54,018 nucleotides of DNA from Symsagittifera roscoffensis (lineage: Eukaryota > Xenacoelomorpha > Acoela > Convolutidae), in assembly GCF_963678635.1 (NCBI RefSeq), contig NC_087069.1, forward strand, positions 32,763,710-32,817,727, read 5' to 3'. This document shows, piece after piece, positions 52,372 through 54,018 of the stretch (the stretch's first letter is position 1; the number at the start of each line of letters is the position of its first letter). The notes beneath the pieces are model-generated. The model was not told the origin of the DNA, made no database searches, and was given only the letters and a program-made list of their open reading frames with translations. Both the position numbers and the translations under genes were made by a program.

Positions 52372-53112
52372 CTCAAATCTTTTAAATGTTCAAGCTAAGT
52401 CATTTCTCAATTTTTCAAACTATCATCTAAATCCAAGTGTAACTTTTTGTAATATAAAAATTGACGAATTTAAAAAAGATGATTAAACTATACTACTTTT
52501 TTGAAGTCAATCAGAAAACGTTTTGAGAAGCTAAATTCTGCCTCTCCCGAATTTAAAACGCATTTCCTTAATAAATTTTAAAAGAAAAAAGAAAGGTTTC
52601 AGCTATTTTTAATTTTTTTTTGCAGATTGATTGCGATCGGAATATTCTGTGCTACATCCAGAGCAAATGGCAAGGGTGCTATTGTCAAATGAAAATAAGA
52701 ACTCTGAGCGTTTCTCGAGCAATCGAATTACCATTTGGTCACTTAGAAATTGCAAAAAAAATGAAATGCTAAGTTTTTCCTTTACAATGCTGATGAAAAA
52801 CTTTCGGCCCTGATTAAGAACAATTATTTTTCACAGTTGTCTTTTTTCACAGTTTTCACAGTTGTAGCATCAAAAAATGATTTTTTTAACCTAAACTGAC
52901 ACAAGTGTTTCAATCCCACGAAGTGATTGCTTGCATGTGGTCACGATCTTCTATATTTTATGCAAATGACTGAATTACGCTCCTTTTCAGAACTTATCAA
53001 ACCAAAAAATATGAACCAACTTAAAGATAGAGTATGGATCAATTTTAAAGTATGGTGTGGGTGATAAGGATGAAAAGTCTATGTTTGCCTGTTGCCGAGT
53101 AAACTGAAGTAC
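52372..53112. other. intron or intergenic sequence, nothing recognised
   Basis: AT-rich with no exon signature. Whether it is an intron depends on whether the exon at 53113-53755 belongs to the same gene. Confidence 0.4.
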
Positions 53113-53755
53113 CAGTTTCCCCGGTTTCGGCAGCTCCTGATGAAAACAGCCATGTGTAAGCTTCATGTCCTGTTTCTGTCACCTTTAGATCCTTGTCAAC
53201 TGACAAACATACTGGAAGAACGTGACTATTTTCCAGTTTCTCCGGAACTAATATGAAAGTATTTTCCAGAATGTCATCGCTGACTTGATCCAAAAGTTGT
53301 AACAGTTTTGGATCTGTTTTCGAAGATTTTTTGTTTTTGAGACCACAGCGGCTTCCAAAGTCAATTTTGATTTGTTCGAGAACTTTAATCGCTTTGTCTT
53401 TTTGAACATTTGGTAAAAAGATAACAAATTTCAGCTGAGTTTTCACAAATTCTTGAAATTCAGATTCAATTTCGTGTTCATTAACCAGGAGTTCTTCAGG
53501 TAAACATTCGAAAATGATTCCCAAAACAAACTTCAGAACTGGATAAGTTTGTTGGATAACTTGGATCAGTTTATTAGTGACTGCTCTGGTCGGATCTGCC
53601 CAGTTGTTAGTCATTCCCGCTTCCAGGGCAACCATCCTGTTGTTTCCCAGGTAGAGCCAGTCCACTTGTAGCCGCATGTTGTACAAACATGTGGATTGAA
53701 TGAATGCTCTGATGCTTCTCTCACAAAGATCTTTTTGGTCAGACGTGGAAGCGAT
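53113..53755 (-). CDS. upstream exon, probably N-terminal domain of the helicase-ankyrin protein
   Basis: The minus-strand frame is open from 53755 with no clear start codon of its own, so it probably begins at an acceptor. The sequence is a folded domain: a block LQVDWLYLGNNRMVALEAGM followed by alternating helices and strands (FVIFLPNVQKDKAI, FILVPEKLENSHVLPV). The Asp then Glu spacing recalls the core of restriction-endonuclease-like or nuclease-related domains, but the lysine expected after Glu is absent, so this is speculative. A donor at ACTG|GTACTT (53112) would fit the phase of the next exon. It may instead be a separate gene. Confidence 0.5.
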
Positions 53756-54018
53756 TTAATGATATTTTAAAAAAATGCTATATAATGATTACAAACGCTT
53801 AGCTTTGTATTGAATGTACTAATAGTGGTAATTTTGATTAAGAAATCGATCACAATGAGATTTTACTTTTCTTTTGCAACTTGTTACCCAATTAAATACA
53901 TAGATGTAGCAAAATAATTGAAATTCATTGAAAGAACAAGTTAACCCTGTTAAAAATCAGCAGCTAGTCCTAAAAAAAACAGTTTGCTTCATTAAAATAT
54001 AAATGATTGTTAGAAAAA
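53756..54018. other. window edge, nothing recognised
   Basis: AT-rich sequence upstream of the last recognisable exon. The gene may continue beyond the window. Confidence 0.4.

Overview
The window looks like AT-rich nuclear DNA of an invertebrate animal. There is one long multi-exon gene with GT-AG introns, no bacterial-type operons, and most of the rest is mobile or tandemly repeated DNA. The organism cannot be fixed from the sequence. The combination of a Ty3/gypsy element carrying an env gene, very AT-rich non-coding DNA and SINE-like repeats makes a tunicate (perhaps a larvacean) a reasonable guess, held weakly.

Layout. 1-2.2 kb: non-coding DNA with three copies of a SINE-like repeat. 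2.2-12.5 kb: a composite tandem duplication. A module of about 0.9 kb (A) occurs four times, a second module (B) twice, and two large arrays of a 21-bp minisatellite (about 2.9 and 1.9 kb) lie between A and B. 12.66-13.48 kb: a non-autonomous hAT element with terminal inverted repeats, an exact 8-bp target duplication, internal repeats and a 20-C run. 14.609-30.432 kb: a very young 15.8-kb LTR retrotransposon on the minus strand (410-bp LTRs differing at two positions, 4-bp ATAA target duplication). 30.93-33.27 kb: a broken MULE-type DNA transposon with FLYWCH zinc finger and repetitive inverted termini. 34.4-40.8 kb: an old, heavily mutated plus-strand Ty3/gypsy relic with a duplicated RT segment. 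41.35-53.76 kb: a minus-strand multi-exon host gene for a superfamily-1 helicase-like protein with C-terminal ankyrin-type repeats. Its introns contain repeats.

The young LTR element is the most striking object. Read on the minus strand it carries: LTR, PBS-like site, 1.2-kb leader, a basic ORF (155 aa), a 336-aa ORF that continues in frame after one TAA, Gag with capsid-like region, CCHC knuckle and long Asn/Ser/Arg-rich tail, protease, RNase H, integrase, two small hydrophobic ORFs, a Pro/Ser-rich segment, an env-like glycoprotein ORF, and a 604-aa ORF of unknown function. Two of the junctions are 4-nt ATGA stop/start overlaps. The reverse transcriptase is absent: the protease end runs straight into the RNase H start. 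The copy should therefore need RT in trans. It also has one-base frame breaks at homopolymers and a 13-bp tandem duplication. Because the LTRs are nearly identical, these are either very recent mutations or assembly errors.

The host gene is supported by splice sites whose phases agree across three junctions (52110/51439, 48414/45015, 44035/42030). It contains Walker A, Walker B and an SF1 motif VI. At least one exon or junction between 51.25 and 48.84 kb was not resolved, and the 5' end is uncertain.
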